Positions 17,200-26,113 of a DNA stretch of 64,000 nt are shown one piece after another. The notes under the pieces are model-generated. The model saw nothing but the letters and a program-made list of their open reading frames with translations. It made no database searches and was not told where the DNA came from. Source of the stretch: Streptomyces kaniharaensis. GTDB lineage: Bacteria; Actinomycetota; Actinomycetes; Streptomycetales; Streptomycetaceae. The stretch spans positions 2,676,001 to 2,740,000 of the forward strand of contig NZ_WBOF01000001.1 in NCBI RefSeq assembly GCF_009569385.1, in the 5' to 3' direction. How positions within the stretch are numbered: position 1 is the stretch's first letter; every line of letters begins with the position of its first letter. Both the position numbers and the translations under genes were made by a program.

Positions 17200-18621
17200 A
17201 TGGTGGTCAAGCGGGAACGGCTCGCTCAGCGGCGCAAGGATGCTGGCCACACCCAGGAGACACTGGCTGACGCGCTGGGAGTTCACCGCTCGACGGTGGT
17301 GAGGTGGGAGCGCGGCCAGGGCGAGCCGCAACCGTGGATGTGGGTGAAGCTGGCCCGGCTGCTGAAGATCCGCACCATCGAGTTGAGGGCGCTCTTCACG
17401 ACGCCGGATCACCCGGCAGCTGCCTCCAGGTTGGTGCCAGCTCCACGAGCCGAATCCCCAGATCCTCCAACGCAGCCGCCTGGCCTCGGGAATGCTCACA
17501 CCGAGCAGCTCGACCTTGGCGATCTGGCGCAGGAGGCTGTCGTTGTCGGCTCGTCCACGGCGCTCATGGGCACGGAGGTCAGAGTTGGTTGCCGCACATC
17601 TGACGGGAGGGTCATCTTCGTGACCATGCCGCGCCGCGCCTTACTGCGCACTGCCACGGCCGCCACCGGTACCGCGATGCTGTCCGCCTTCGGCGGCCCC
17701 ACTGCCCAGCCGAAGCCACTCGCGCTCTCGCCTGACGTCAACCCGGTTCACAACATGCGCCAGCTGCGCAGGTCGCTGGTCGGCTGCGACAACGTGCTCG
17801 GTCCCCGGAACGTCGTCGCCACAGCCCAGGAGCATGTCCGCCTGATCCAGCAGCTGCGCCGTGACGCTTCCGGCCGCGACCGCCAGGACTTGATGCAGGT
17901 CCAAGCCGAGTACGCCGAGTTCTGTAGCTGGCTCTACCAGGACAGTGGCGACCACCGTGCCGCTCAGTACTGGGCTGATCGGGCCATCGACTGGTCGGGA
18001 GCCGCTGAAGATCACGAATTGACCGTCTACATCACGGCCCGCAAGGCCCAGCTGGCCGGTGACATGAAGGATCCCCTGGAAGCAGTCGATCTGGCCGAGT
18101 CGGCCCAGCGCCTGGCCATGCCCGGCAGCAGGCTCGGGGCCCTCGGGGCGGTCTTCGGGGCTCATGGGCACGCACTACTGGGCGACGGGCTGGCCAGTCA
18201 GCGGGGCTACGACCTGGCCCTGGAGCTGGTGACCCGGCCCGGTGACACCGAGGTCCGTCGTGGTCACTGGCTCAATGAGGCCTACGTGGAAGCCCAACGG
18301 GCGCGCTCGCTGTCCGTCCTGGGCGACTACGAGGCGGCGACCACCGGCTTCGATCGAGCGATTCGCGCCCTGCCGGCCTCGTTCCGGCGGGATCGCGGGG
18401 TGTATCTGGCCAGGTCGGCGGGAGCCCAGCTCCACTCAGTTGGTCCCGAGCAGGCGGCCATGACCGCAGCTGAGGCTCTATCAATTGGGATCAGTACGGG
18501 ATCGGCCAGAATCTTCGCCGAACTGGCATCGCTCGACGGTCAGTTGCAGCGGTGGTCGACGGTGGCTGCGGTGACCGAGTTCCGTGAAGCTCTCGACAGC
18601 GTCATGCTTCATGAAGTGTGA
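17200..18621 (+). CDS. HTH-TPR transcriptional regulator
   Basis: 473 residues from ATG 17200 (GGGAG upstream). The N-terminal XRE-type helix-turn-helix (RLAQRRKDAGHTQETLADAL, HRSTVVRWERGQGEP; residues 6-45) is followed by a variable linker and a long helical TPR-like region (about 190-470: AQEHVRLIQQLRR, QVQAEYAEFCSWLYQDSGDH, LNEAYVEAQRARSLSVLGDY). Streptomyces proteins of this build often control adjacent small-peptide or RiPP loci, possibly sensing a peptide through the TPRs. It is divergent from the 45-residue peptide operon, its presumed target. Confidence 0.85.
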   Translation: MVVKRERLAQRRKDAGHTQETLADALGVHRSTVVRWERGQGEPQPWMWVKLARLLKIRTIELRALFTTPDHPAAASRLVPAPRAESPDPPTQPPGLGNAHTEQLDLGDLAQEAVVVGSSTALMGTEVRVGCRTSDGRVIFVTMPRRALLRTATAATGTAMLSAFGGPTAQPKPLALSPDVNPVHNMRQLRRSLVGCDNVLGPRNVVATAQEHVRLIQQLRRDASGRDRQDLMQVQAEYAEFCSWLYQDSGDHRAAQYWADRAIDWSGAAEDHELTVYITARKAQLAGDMKDPLEAVDLAESAQRLAMPGSRLGALGAVFGAHGHALLGDGLASQRGYDLALELVTRPGDTEVRRGHWLNEAYVEAQRARSLSVLGDYEAATTGFDRAIRALPASFRRDRGVYLARSAGAQLHSVGPEQAAMTAAEALSIGISTGSARIFAELASLDGQLQRWSTVAAVTEFREALDSVMLHEV

Positions 18622-18665
18622 TCACCCTGGCGGCGTTGCACCGCCTAGCGAGAAACGGAGCCACG

Positions 18666-19349
18666 ATGACCGAGCGCCCCTTCGTCCTGCTGAGCGTTGC
18701 CACTTCGATCGACGGCTACATCGACGACACCTCGCCGCAGCGGCTGCTGCTGTCGAACGCGGACGACTTCGACCGCGTGGACCAGGTGCGGGCAGAATCG
18801 GATGCCATCCTCATCGGCGGCAACACGCTGCGCAGCGACAACCCGCGGCTGCTGGTCAACAGCGACGAACGCCGGGCCGCTCGGGTTGCGGCCGGCAAGC
18901 CGGAGTACCCGCTCAAGGTGACGATCACGGCCAGCGGTGACCTCGACCGTGACCTCAAGTTCTGGCACTTCGGGGACAAGAAGGTCGTATACACGACCGA
19001 CGCCGGCGCGCTGAAGCTGCGCGACGCCCTCGACGGCCTGGCCGACGTGGTCTCCACCGGCGACACGGTGGACTTCGGCCTGGTGCTCGATGACCTGGCC
19101 AGCCGAGGCGTGAAGCGCCTGATGGTCGAGGGTGGCGGTCAGATCCACACCCAATTCCTCTCCCAGGGCCTGGCCGACGAGATCCACCTGGCAGTGGCAC
19201 CGCTGCTGGTCGGCGAGGTCGGCGCACCGCGCTTCGTCTACCCGGCCGAGTTCCCCGGTGGCAGCACCCGCCGGATGAAGCTGCTGGACACCCGGACGGT
19301 CGGAGACGTGGTTCTGCTGCGCTTCGCGCCGAAGAACGTCTCGGCCTGA
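18666..19349 (+). CDS. RibD C-terminal-domain reductase (DHFR-like)
   Basis: 227 residues from ATG 18666, 44 bases after the HTH-TPR gene and probably co-transcribed. The RibD_C/dihydrofolate-reductase-like fold is clear: LSVATSIDGYIDD at the start, AILIGGNTLRSDNP near residue 50, VKRLMVEGGGQIHTQFLSQG near 150, EIHLAVAPLLVG near 175. No deaminase domain is attached, so it is a stand-alone NADPH reductase and not a full riboflavin enzyme. It may act on the product of the divergent operon or be an independent metabolic gene. Confidence 0.85.
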   Translation: MTERPFVLLSVATSIDGYIDDTSPQRLLLSNADDFDRVDQVRAESDAILIGGNTLRSDNPRLLVNSDERRAARVAAGKPEYPLKVTITASGDLDRDLKFWHFGDKKVVYTTDAGALKLRDALDGLADVVSTGDTVDFGLVLDDLASRGVKRLMVEGGGQIHTQFLSQGLADEIHLAVAPLLVGEVGAPRFVYPAEFPGGSTRRMKLLDTRTVGDVVLLRFAPKNVSA

Positions 19350-19501
19350 GCGCCGGCGACCAAGCCGCCGCGTCGCGGCGACCGTCATCGTTCAGGCTGG
19401 CCGAGTGCCTACCTCGACCGTGCGGAGCAGGCATGGCGCACCACCGATCGGCATGCCGTCGTGCGGGTCCACCTCCAACAGGTAGATGCCTGCCCTCATG
19501 G

Positions 19502-20000
19502 TCAGGTGGCGGGCAGGGCGAAGACCTTGTTCTTCAGGGCGGCGAAGACGAGGGTGCCGTTGGTGCTGAGGCGCCAGTTCTCGCTGGTGGCGTTGCCTTG
19601 TTAGTCCGGGTCCCTGAAGGTCCACTTGAGCCTGCCGGTGGTGGCGTCGACGGCGTGGACGCCGTCGGTGCCCAGCTGGCTGGGGACGAAGAGGATGCCG
19701 TTGGCGAGGACGGGGGCGCTGTCCCAGCGGGGGAGGCTGGGCAGCTGGCAGGTCCAGCGCGGGCTGCGTCGAAGGCGGTGACGGAGGGGGCGCCGTCGCT
19801 GGCGTACACGGTGCCCTTGGCCACCAGTGGGGCTCCGAAGCGGTCGCCCTGGTGCTTGGTGGACCACAGCTGGGTGCCGTCGGCGAGCTTGACGGCCTGG
19901 AGGTCGGACCCGTCCCACGTGGTGTATGCCCGTTCCTCGTCGGCCCAGACTCCCCAGTCCCCCGTACGAATGTGCCGGTCGGTGTTGCCGGGTGATCGTA
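19502..20000 (-). pseudogene. Decayed PQQ-like beta-propeller protein
   Basis: On the minus strand one can read WGVWADEERAYTTWDGSDLQ, then LADGTQLWSTKHQGDRFGAP and LVAKGTVYASDGAPSVTAFD, the repeating pattern of PQQ-type propeller blades. Near 19750 the frame shifts; the next blade (WDSAPVLANGILFVPSQLG, then TGRLKWTFRDPD) ends at an in-frame TAA at 19601-19603, and the same frame then continues NATSENWRLSTNGTLVFAAL to a TGA at 19502. The N-terminus is missing. One frameshift, one nonsense codon and truncation mark it as a pseudogene. The upstream limit is approximate. Confidence 0.75.
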
Positions 20001-20052
20001 CGACGGCGGAGGGTCGCGTCTTCGGGACAGGGCAGGCGGCCGGCCCCGGCGG

Positions 20053-20208
20053 CTATTTCTCCTTGCGGGAGGTCGGATGGCGGAGGGCGAATCCGGGTTT
20101 CGTCGGACGCGGCAGGCGGGGTTGGGTGGTGACCAGCCAGACCAGCCAGCCGACGAACAGGACGGCCAGCAGGAGGAGGGACAGTCCGGCGACCAGCAGC
20201 GTGTTCAC
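20053..20208 (-). CDS. Small single-pass membrane protein, paralogue of the 9.8-kb protein
   Basis: 51 residues from GTG 20208: MNTLLVAGLSLLLLAVLFVG, then WLVWLVTTQPR and a basic tail (PRPTKPGFALRHPTSRKEK). It matches the protein at 9798-9938 in the pattern FVGW..W.V.TQPR. Both stand beside a DUF5753/DUF397 locus. Here no HATPase gene is present. The frame is open farther upstream to 20355 with a low-complexity Pro/Ser stretch, so the start is uncertain. Function unknown. Confidence 0.5.
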   Translation of the reverse strand: MNTLLVAGLSLLLLAVLFVGWLVWLVTTQPRLPRPTKPGFALRHPTSRKEK

Positions 20209-20540
20209 CGGCGTGCGGAACGACGTCGGAGTCGGAGAGGCCGGGGGCGGCGGGGAACCGGCGGAAGCGGCGGATGCGGCATGGTTGTCTCCGGTCGGGG
20301 ATGTCGAGCCTGCCGACCGTGCATCTGGTGTGAATGTACGGCTGATTGACGGCAAGGCAGGACAACTGTCAGCGAGTGACGCGGGATCGACCTTAGAGGG
20401 TCGAGGTACAAGACTTGCTACCGAGCGCGGGAACGTTCACTCCATCGTGGGGTATCCCCCGGTTCGGCAGCTAGGGCCCGGTGTGCGCGGCACACTTCAC
20501 CGGAAGCATCGACGGAACCCGCGATCCGGAGAAGAGAGTC
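20209..20540. other. Non-coding interval upstream of the second DUF5753 gene
   Basis: 332 bases with no supported gene if the small membrane protein starts at 20208. It presumably contains the promoter of the DUF5753 regulator. No hairpin or dyad stood out. Confidence 0.4.
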
Positions 20541-21401
20541 ATGCCACCCCGCTTGTCGCCGACCGTGCGCCAGCAGCGCCTTGGCATCGAGCTGCGCAGG
20601 ATGCGCGAACGCGTGGGCGTGACGCCCAAGAATCTGGCCGCCACGCTGGGGACGGACCTGCCCAAGATCTCGCAGATGGAGAACGGGAAGTCCGGCATCA
20701 GCGCCGAACGGCTCCGGATCTGGGCGCGCACCTGCGACTGCGCCGACGGCCCCTACCTCGACGCGCTGCTCGCGATGACCCAGGACCGCCGGAAGTACTG
20801 GTGGGACGGCTACCGCGGGCGGATCCCGAACGGGATCATCGACATCGCGGAGATGGAGCACCACGCGGAGTCGCTCACGATCCTGCACACCAGCTTCATC
20901 CCCGGGCTCCTGCAGACCTCCGCCTACGCCTCCGCCGTGTTCGCGCGGCTGCGGCCCCCCCTGCCCCGGCACGAGGCGGACGTGCGGACCGCCTTCCGGA
21001 TCCAGCGCCAGCAGATCCTGGTCGACCGGCCGAAGCCGTACACCGCCTTCATCCACGAATCCGCGCTGCGGATGCAGTTCGGCGGGCCGGTGGTACTGCG
21101 CGAGCAGTTGGAGAGCCTGCTCCAGGATTCCGAGCGCCCGGGCGTGGAGATCCACGCGATCCCGTTCAGCCTGGACACCTTTCCGGGTTCCGGGGAGAGC
21201 CTGTATCTCGCCTGCGGGCCGGTTCCGGAGCTGGACACCGTCCAGATCGATCTCTCCCAGGGCCCGAAGTTCGTGCACGCCGAGGCCGATTTGCAGACGT
21301 ACCGCGAGATCAAGACGGAGACCGAGGCGATCGCGCTCGGGCCGGCCGAATCCCGGGACTTCATCCGGACCATACTGAAAGACCTCGCGGGCCGGTCATG
21401 A
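20541..21401 (+). CDS. WhiJ-like XRE/DUF5753 regulator (second)
   Basis: 286 residues from ATG 20541. N-terminal helix-turn-helix (RLGIELRRMRERVGVTPKNL, LGTDLPKISQMENGKSG; residues 10-50) and a DUF5753 domain (about 95-285; LHTSFIPGLLQTSAYASAVF, PELDTVQIDLSQGPKF). It is a paralogue of the protein at 10660. Its stop overlaps the start of a DUF397 gene (ATGA), so the pair is translationally coupled, as expected for partners. Confidence 0.93.
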   Translation: MPPRLSPTVRQQRLGIELRRMRERVGVTPKNLAATLGTDLPKISQMENGKSGISAERLRIWARTCDCADGPYLDALLAMTQDRRKYWWDGYRGRIPNGIIDIAEMEHHAESLTILHTSFIPGLLQTSAYASAVFARLRPPLPRHEADVRTAFRIQRQQILVDRPKPYTAFIHESALRMQFGGPVVLREQLESLLQDSERPGVEIHAIPFSLDTFPGSGESLYLACGPVPELDTVQIDLSQGPKFVHAEADLQTYREIKTETEAIALGPAESRDFIRTILKDLAGRS

Positions 21402-21622
21402 ACGACTGGCAGAAGTCGACGGCGAGCGGCGAGGCCAACGAATGCGTCGAGATCAGGGCCGCAGACGGCCTGGTGGAGATCCGCGAGTCGGAGCGCGCCG
21501 AGATCATCGTCCGGACCACGCCGCGCAAGTGGGCGGCGTTCGTCCGAGGGGTGAAGGCCGGGGAGTTCGACCGCTACGGCGACTTCACCGGAGGCCTCGC
21601 CACCGACCGCACCGCGCCGTAA
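21398..21622 (+). CDS. DUF397 protein partnering the second DUF5753 regulator
   Basis: 74 residues: MNDWQKSTASGEANECVEIR, IRESERAEIIVRTTPRKW, ending VRGVKAGEFDRYGDF and a short extension. The start ATG at 21398 overlaps the TGA of the regulator. A canonical DUF397 member, most like the copy at 13426 in its RTTP.KW..F segment. Confidence 0.93.
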   Translation: MNDWQKSTASGEANECVEIRAADGLVEIRESERAEIIVRTTPRKWAAFVRGVKAGEFDRYGDFTGGLATDRTAP

Positions 21623-21738
21623 ACGCTTCGTCGCCCGCCGGCCGGCGGCGGTAGGCTTTGGCAGCCCACAGTGGACCCCTGCGCCTGGCACAGCACCCCG
21701 GGCGGGGCGCTGTGCGGGAGAAATCGGAGCATCCGAGG

Positions 21739-23472
21739 ATGGCTCGGCACCTGATCACCAGCGCCCTTCCGTACATCAACGGGATCAAGCACCTGGGCAA
21801 CATGGTCGGGTCCATGCTCCCGGCGGACGTCTACTCCCGCTCCCTGCGCCAGCGGGGCCACGAGGTGCTGTACATCTGCGCGACGGACGAGCACGGCACG
21901 CCGGCCGAGCTGGCCGCGCAGGAGGCCGGGCTGCCGGTGGCGGAGTTCTGCGCCCGGGCGCACGAGGCGCAGAAGGCGGTGTACGACGGGTTCGGGCTCT
22001 CGTTCGACTTCTTCGGCCGCAGTTCGTCCCCGCAGAACCGGGAGATCACCCAGGAGATCGCGCGCGAACTCCAGCGCAACGGTTTCATCGAGGAGCGCTC
22101 GATCCGCCAGGTGTACTCCAACGCCGACGGCCGCTTCCTGCCCGACCGGTACATCGTCGGCACCTGCCCGCACTGCGGCTACGACAAGGCGCGCGGCGAC
22201 CAGTGCGAGAACTGCACCCGGGTGCTGGACCCGACCGACCTGCTGGAGCCCCGCTCGGCGATCAGCGGCAGCGCCGACCTGGAGGTCCGGGAGACCAGGC
22301 ACCTGTTCCTGCTCCAGTCGAAGCTGACCGAGGAGGTCGAGCAGTGGATCGCCGCGCACGGCGACGACTGGCCGGTGCTCGCCTCCTCGATCGCCCGCAA
22401 GTGGCTGACCGAGGGCCTGCAGGACCGCTCGATCACCCGTGACCTGGAGTGGGGCGTCCCGGTGCCGGCCGACGTGTGGCCGGAGCTGGCGGCCGAGGGC
22501 AAGGTCTTCTACGTCTGGTTCGACGCCCCGATCGAGTACATCGGCGCCACGAAGGAGTGGGCGGACGCGGCCCCGGCCGGGCAGCCGCGGGACTGGAAGT
22601 CCTGGTGGTACGAGGCCGACGAGACCGTCCGCTACACCGAGTTCATGGCCAAGGACAACGTCCCGTTCCACACGGTGATGTTCCCGGCGACGATCCTCGG
22701 CTCGCGCCGCCCGTGGAAGAAGGTCGACTACGTCAAGGCCTTCAACTGGCTGACGTACTACGGCGGGAAGTTCTCCACCAGCCAGAAGCGCGGCATCTTC
22801 ACGGACGTCGCGCTGGAGCTGCTGCCCGCCGACTACTGGCGCTACTTCCTGATGGCGCACGCGCCCGAGTCGGACGACTCCAGCTTCACCTGGGACCTCT
22901 TCGCCTCGGTCGTCAACAAGGACCTCGCCGACACCCTCGGCAACTTCGTCAACCGGGTGCTGTCCTTCAGCCGCAAGCGCTTCGGCGACGACGTCCCGGG
23001 CGGGCACGCGCCGGGCGAGGCGGAGCAGCGGCTGGGCACGCAGATCGCCGACCTGCTGGCCGAGTACGAGGCGCAGCTGGACGCGCTCAACTTCCGCAAG
23101 GCGGCGCAGAGTCTGCGCGCGCTGTGGAGCGCGGGCAACGCGTACCTGGACGAGAAGGCGCCGTGGCTCCAGGTGAAGACCGACCCGGAGGCGGCGGCGC
23201 TGACCCTGCGCACGGCGATGAACCTGATCCACCTGTACGCGGTGGTGTCGGAGCCGTTCATCCCGACGGCCGCGGCGGCGATGCGCGGAGCGTTCGCGGT
23301 GGCCGACGGCGACCCGGCGGCGTCCCGGCGGTGGGTGAGCGCCGAGGAGGCGCGGGCGCTGGACCTGGTGCCGGCCGGGACGGCGTTCACCGTGCCGCCG
23401 GTGCTGTTCGCGAAGATCACGGACGAGGACCTGGCCGCCTGGACGGCCCGCTTCGGCGGCGAGTCGGCGTAA
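21739..23472 (+). CDS. metG: Methionyl-tRNA synthetase
   Basis: Class I synthetase charging tRNA(Met). 577 residues from ATG 21739. The HIGH-type motif is in [18 protein letters not shown], a single zinc knuckle is [17 protein letters not shown] near residue 140, and the KMSKS position reads KFSTSQKRG near residue 337, the variant I associate with actinobacterial MetG. An anticodon-binding helical region follows and there is no C-terminal tRNA-binding (Trbp111) domain. It is a single gene facing convergent cutA. Confidence 0.96.
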   Translation: MARHLITSALPYINGIKHLGNMVGSMLPADVYSRSLRQRGHEVLYICATDEHGTPAELAAQEAGLPVAEFCARAHEAQKAVYDGFGLSFDFFGRSSSPQNREITQEIARELQRNGFIEERSIRQVYSNADGRFLPDRYIVGTCPHCGYDKARGDQCENCTRVLDPTDLLEPRSAISGSADLEVRETRHLFLLQSKLTEEVEQWIAAHGDDWPVLASSIARKWLTEGLQDRSITRDLEWGVPVPADVWPELAAEGKVFYVWFDAPIEYIGATKEWADAAPAGQPRDWKSWWYEADETVRYTEFMAKDNVPFHTVMFPATILGSRRPWKKVDYVKAFNWLTYYGGKFSTSQKRGIFTDVALELLPADYWRYFLMAHAPESDDSSFTWDLFASVVNKDLADTLGNFVNRVLSFSRKRFGDDVPGGHAPGEAEQRLGTQIADLLAEYEAQLDALNFRKAAQSLRALWSAGNAYLDEKAPWLQVKTDPEAAALTLRTAMNLIHLYAVVSEPFIPTAAAAMRGAFAVADGDPAASRRWVSAEEARALDLVPAGTAFTVPPVLFAKITDEDLAAWTARFGGESA

Positions 23473-23542
23473 CGTCGGTCGGCCTGACGAAGCCGGCGCG
23501 GGGCCCGGCCGTGGGTCACGGCCGAGCCCGTCCGTCCGGCTC

Positions 23543-23878
23543 TCAGCCGGCGGACGACGTCTCGGCGGTGACCCACGCCAGGTAGCCGGGGCTGCCCGCG
23601 ACCACCGGAACGGCGACCACCTCGGGTGTCTCGTACGGATGCCGCTCGGTGAGGAACGCGCCCAGCCGGTCGGCGAGTTCGGCCCTGGTCTTGAGATCGA
23701 TCCGCCACTCCTCGGCGTCCTGGACCTCGCCCTCCCACCAGTAGACGGACCGGACGGGGTACACCTGCGCGCACGCGGCCAGCCGGTCGCGGACGGCGGC
23801 GGACGCCAGGTCGCGGGCCCGGTCCTCGGTCTCGTGGGTGGTCGTCACCACGACGAACCCGTGCTCGTTGGCTGCCAT
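23543..23878 (-). CDS. cutA: CutA1 divalent-cation tolerance protein
   Basis: 111 residues with the CutA1 trimer fold: VVVTTTHETEDRARDLASAA, RLAACAQVYPVRSVYWWEGE, and RHPYETPEVVAVPV near the C-terminus. CutA1 binds divalent metals in vitro and its physiological role is unsettled. It is convergent with metG and follows the methyltransferase gene on the same strand after a 39-base gap. Confidence 0.93.
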   Translation of the reverse strand: MAANEHGFVVVTTTHETEDRARDLASAAVRDRLAACAQVYPVRSVYWWEGEVQDAEEWRIDLKTRAELADRLGAFLTERHPYETPEVVAVPVVAGSPGYLAWVTAETSSAG

Positions 23879-23917
23879 GCGGCGACCCTACCCGCCCGCG
23901 CGGGATACCGGCCGCCG

Positions 23918-24814
23918 TCAGGCCGGGAGCGCCCGGGCGGTGTGGACGGTCATCGCGGACAGGTAGAAGGCGTCCGGGCGGTGCAGGATGCCGGTGGCGG
24001 CGGTCTCGTCGAGGAGAGCGTCGAGGGTGGCGGCGTCGTCGGCGGCGAGGTGGTCGGCGAGCTGGTCGCGCAGGCGGGCGAGCTGGGCGTGGAGGTGCTC
24101 GCGGGCCGGGCGGGCGAGCGGCGCCGGGTGGTCGACCAGGAAGGTGCGGGTGCCGGAGGGCGTCAGGCCGGCGCGGGTGAGCATGGCCGGCCAGTCCTCC
24201 ACCTCCTCGGTGGCGCCGGGCAGTTCGGCGCGCATCGTGCTGAAGCCGTCCTCGTGCGCGGCGTCCAGCCGGGCCTGGAAGCCGGCCCGGCCGAGGCCGA
24301 AGTCGCGCGGGAGGTAGCGCAGCGGCAGTCCGCGTTCGGCGACGGCCAGCAGACCGCCGGGGCGCAGCCGTCCGGCCAGCGCGGTGAGTGCGGTCTGCTG
24401 GTCGCCGAGGTGGTGGATGGCGTTCGCGGACCAGATCAGGTCGGCCTCGCCCAGCTTGTCGAACTCCTCGGGCAGGTCGGCCTGTTGGACGGTCAGCCGA
24501 CCGCCCGCCCGGGTGCGGGCACGCTCCAGCAGGGCCGCCGACTGGTCGACGGCGACGACCTCGGCGTCCGGGAAGGCGTCGGCGAGCAGCCCTGCGATCA
24601 CGCCCGGCCCACTGCCGACGTCGAGCACCCGCCGGACCTCGCCCCGGCCCGGCAGGTCGCGCAGCCACCGCGCGGCCGCGGTGACGGCGGGGGCCCGCAG
24701 TTCGGCCTCCCGTTCCAGGTGGGCGGCGAGGGCGTCCCAGTCGAAGTCGGCGGCGGGGACGTGCCCGTGGTGGTGACCAGAGTGGTGACCGGGGTGGTGC
24801 CGGTGGTCGGACAT
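23918..24814 (-). CDS. SAM-dependent class I methyltransferase with His-rich N-terminus
   Basis: 298 residues from ATG 24814. The Rossmann motif I is VLDVGSGPGVIAGLLADAFP (about residue 64), with the acidic residue of motif II in EVVAVDQS and motif IV in DLIWSANAIHHLGD. The first 20 residues, MSDHRHHPGHHSGHHHGHVP, are nine-tenths as metal-binding as a His tag, with 10 histidines. Such a stretch might bind Zn, Ni or Cu. Substrate unknown; downstream cutA is also metal-linked, which is suggestive only. Confidence 0.88.
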   Translation of the reverse strand: MSDHRHHPGHHSGHHHGHVPAADFDWDALAAHLEREAELRAPAVTAAARWLRDLPGRGEVRRVLDVGSGPGVIAGLLADAFPDAEVVAVDQSAALLERARTRAGGRLTVQQADLPEEFDKLGEADLIWSANAIHHLGDQQTALTALAGRLRPGGLLAVAERGLPLRYLPRDFGLGRAGFQARLDAAHEDGFSTMRAELPGATEEVEDWPAMLTRAGLTPSGTRTFLVDHPAPLARPAREHLHAQLARLRDQLADHLAADDAATLDALLDETAATGILHRPDAFYLSAMTVHTARALPA

Positions 24815-25023
24815 GCGAGGTCTCCGATCGTGCGGACGGAACGGTGTGCGGGAGGGAGCTTCCCCGCTCGGGCGGGGACGGAGGCGGCGGACGCGCGGTT
24901 CGGTCGCGCGACACCGAGCGAGAGCCCCGGGGCGCGCCGTACCCGCCCGTCCACCGCCAGGCTGCGGCCGGCGCCGTAGAAGCGGCAAGCTTTGTTGCCG
25001 TTCCCGCAAAACCCCCGGCCGCG

Positions 25024-25956
25024 TCACCCCCCGGTCCGTCGCCAGTACGACCGGGCGGCCACCGCCAGCGCCACCCCGTACACGGCGAACGCGCTCACCC
25101 CGATCCAGCTCACCATCAGCGCGTCCGTCGCCGTGGCGAAGTCGCCCTTCCGGATCGTCGTCACGCCGGTCGTGCACAGCATCACGTACCCGAGCCCGAC
25201 CACCCCGTACGGTGCGAGCGTGCCCGCACCGAGCAGGGCGGGCGTGAGCGGCAGCCAGCGCGGCACCCGGCGGCCGCGCAGCAGCAGGGTCCAGCGCGGG
25301 AAGACCTGTCCCCACGGCCGGACCAGGCCCCACAGCAGGAACACCCCGATCCCTGCCAGCAGTGCGGTGGCGTCGAGCCCCCAGTCCTCCAGGGTGAGCC
25401 AGATCCCGGACGCGCCGTTGCGCTCGTTGCTCGCCCGCATCTCGGCGCCGTCGACCCCGGCGAAGCTGCCGCCGAGCGCCCAGTTCAGCTTCATCACGGC
25501 GTACGGGACGAACGCCAGCGTGCCCGCGCAGGCGGCGAGTTGGACCGCGGCAGGAGCCTCCGACGGGGCCGGGGCGACCGCCCACGCCGCACCCGGCCGC
25601 CGAACGCGCGCGGCCGCGGCCAGCAGCACGGCACCGGCCGCCGACAGCGCATGGTGCACCGTCCCCGGACCGCTGTCCACGCCCTCTCCGACCAGCAGCA
25701 TCAGCACTTCCATCAACAGGCTCCAGGCCGCCGCCCCCGCCAGCCCGGCGAGCACCCACAGCACCGTCCGCAGCACCGGCCCCGGCTGCCCCCGGGCCGC
25801 CGCGACCCCGGCGGGCACCGCCGCCGCACCCACCCCGGCGACCCCCCACCCCAGCCAGGAGATCCCGAACAACGCCGTCCCGCTCAGCGCGCATGCCACC
25901 CCGAACCCGGCATAGGCGACACCCCAGCCGGCCACACCCCAACCGCTCCTCGTCAT
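25024..25956 (-). CDS. Multi-pass membrane protein of unknown function
   Basis: 310 residues from ATG 25956. Eight or so hydrophobic segments are spread over the whole length (for example GVAYAGFGVACALSGTALFG, LWVLAGLAGAAAWSLLMEVL, ALLAGIGVFLLWGLV, ALMVSWIGVSAFAVYGVALA). No enzymatic motif is recognised. It is divergent from the aldo/keto reductase at 26114 and could share its regulated promoter region. Confidence 0.82.
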   Translation of the reverse strand: MTRSGWGVAGWGVAYAGFGVACALSGTALFGISWLGWGVAGVGAAAVPAGVAAARGQPGPVLRTVLWVLAGLAGAAAWSLLMEVLMLLVGEGVDSGPGTVHHALSAAGAVLLAAAARVRRPGAAWAVAPAPSEAPAAVQLAACAGTLAFVPYAVMKLNWALGGSFAGVDGAEMRASNERNGASGIWLTLEDWGLDATALLAGIGVFLLWGLVRPWGQVFPRWTLLLRGRRVPRWLPLTPALLGAGTLAPYGVVGLGYVMLCTTGVTTIRKGDFATATDALMVSWIGVSAFAVYGVALAVAARSYWRRTGG

Positions 25957-26038
25957 GCCCCCAGGCTCGCCCGCGCGCTCCGCCCATGGCCTCCCCCGTC
26001 GCGACGAACCCTCTCCCCCTGCCGGGGGATCCCGGCAC

Positions 26039-26069
26039 TTGCGCTGGAGTGCGCTCCAACTCCTAGCCT
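26039..26069 (+). promoter_or_regulatory. MerR-type promoter with dyad in a 19-base spacer
   Basis: TTGCGC (26039-26044) and TAGCCT (26064-26069) are 19 bases apart, the over-long spacing of MerR-activated promoters. The dyad TGGAG-TGCG-CTCCA (26045-26058) lies in the spacer. It precedes the aldo/keto reductase gene by 44 bases. A MerR-family regulator would be expected to twist this promoter, but none is encoded in the window. Confidence 0.75.
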
Positions 26070-26113
26070 CGGAGCCGTCAGACGGACCACCCACCACCAG
26101 GGGGAGCACTCCC

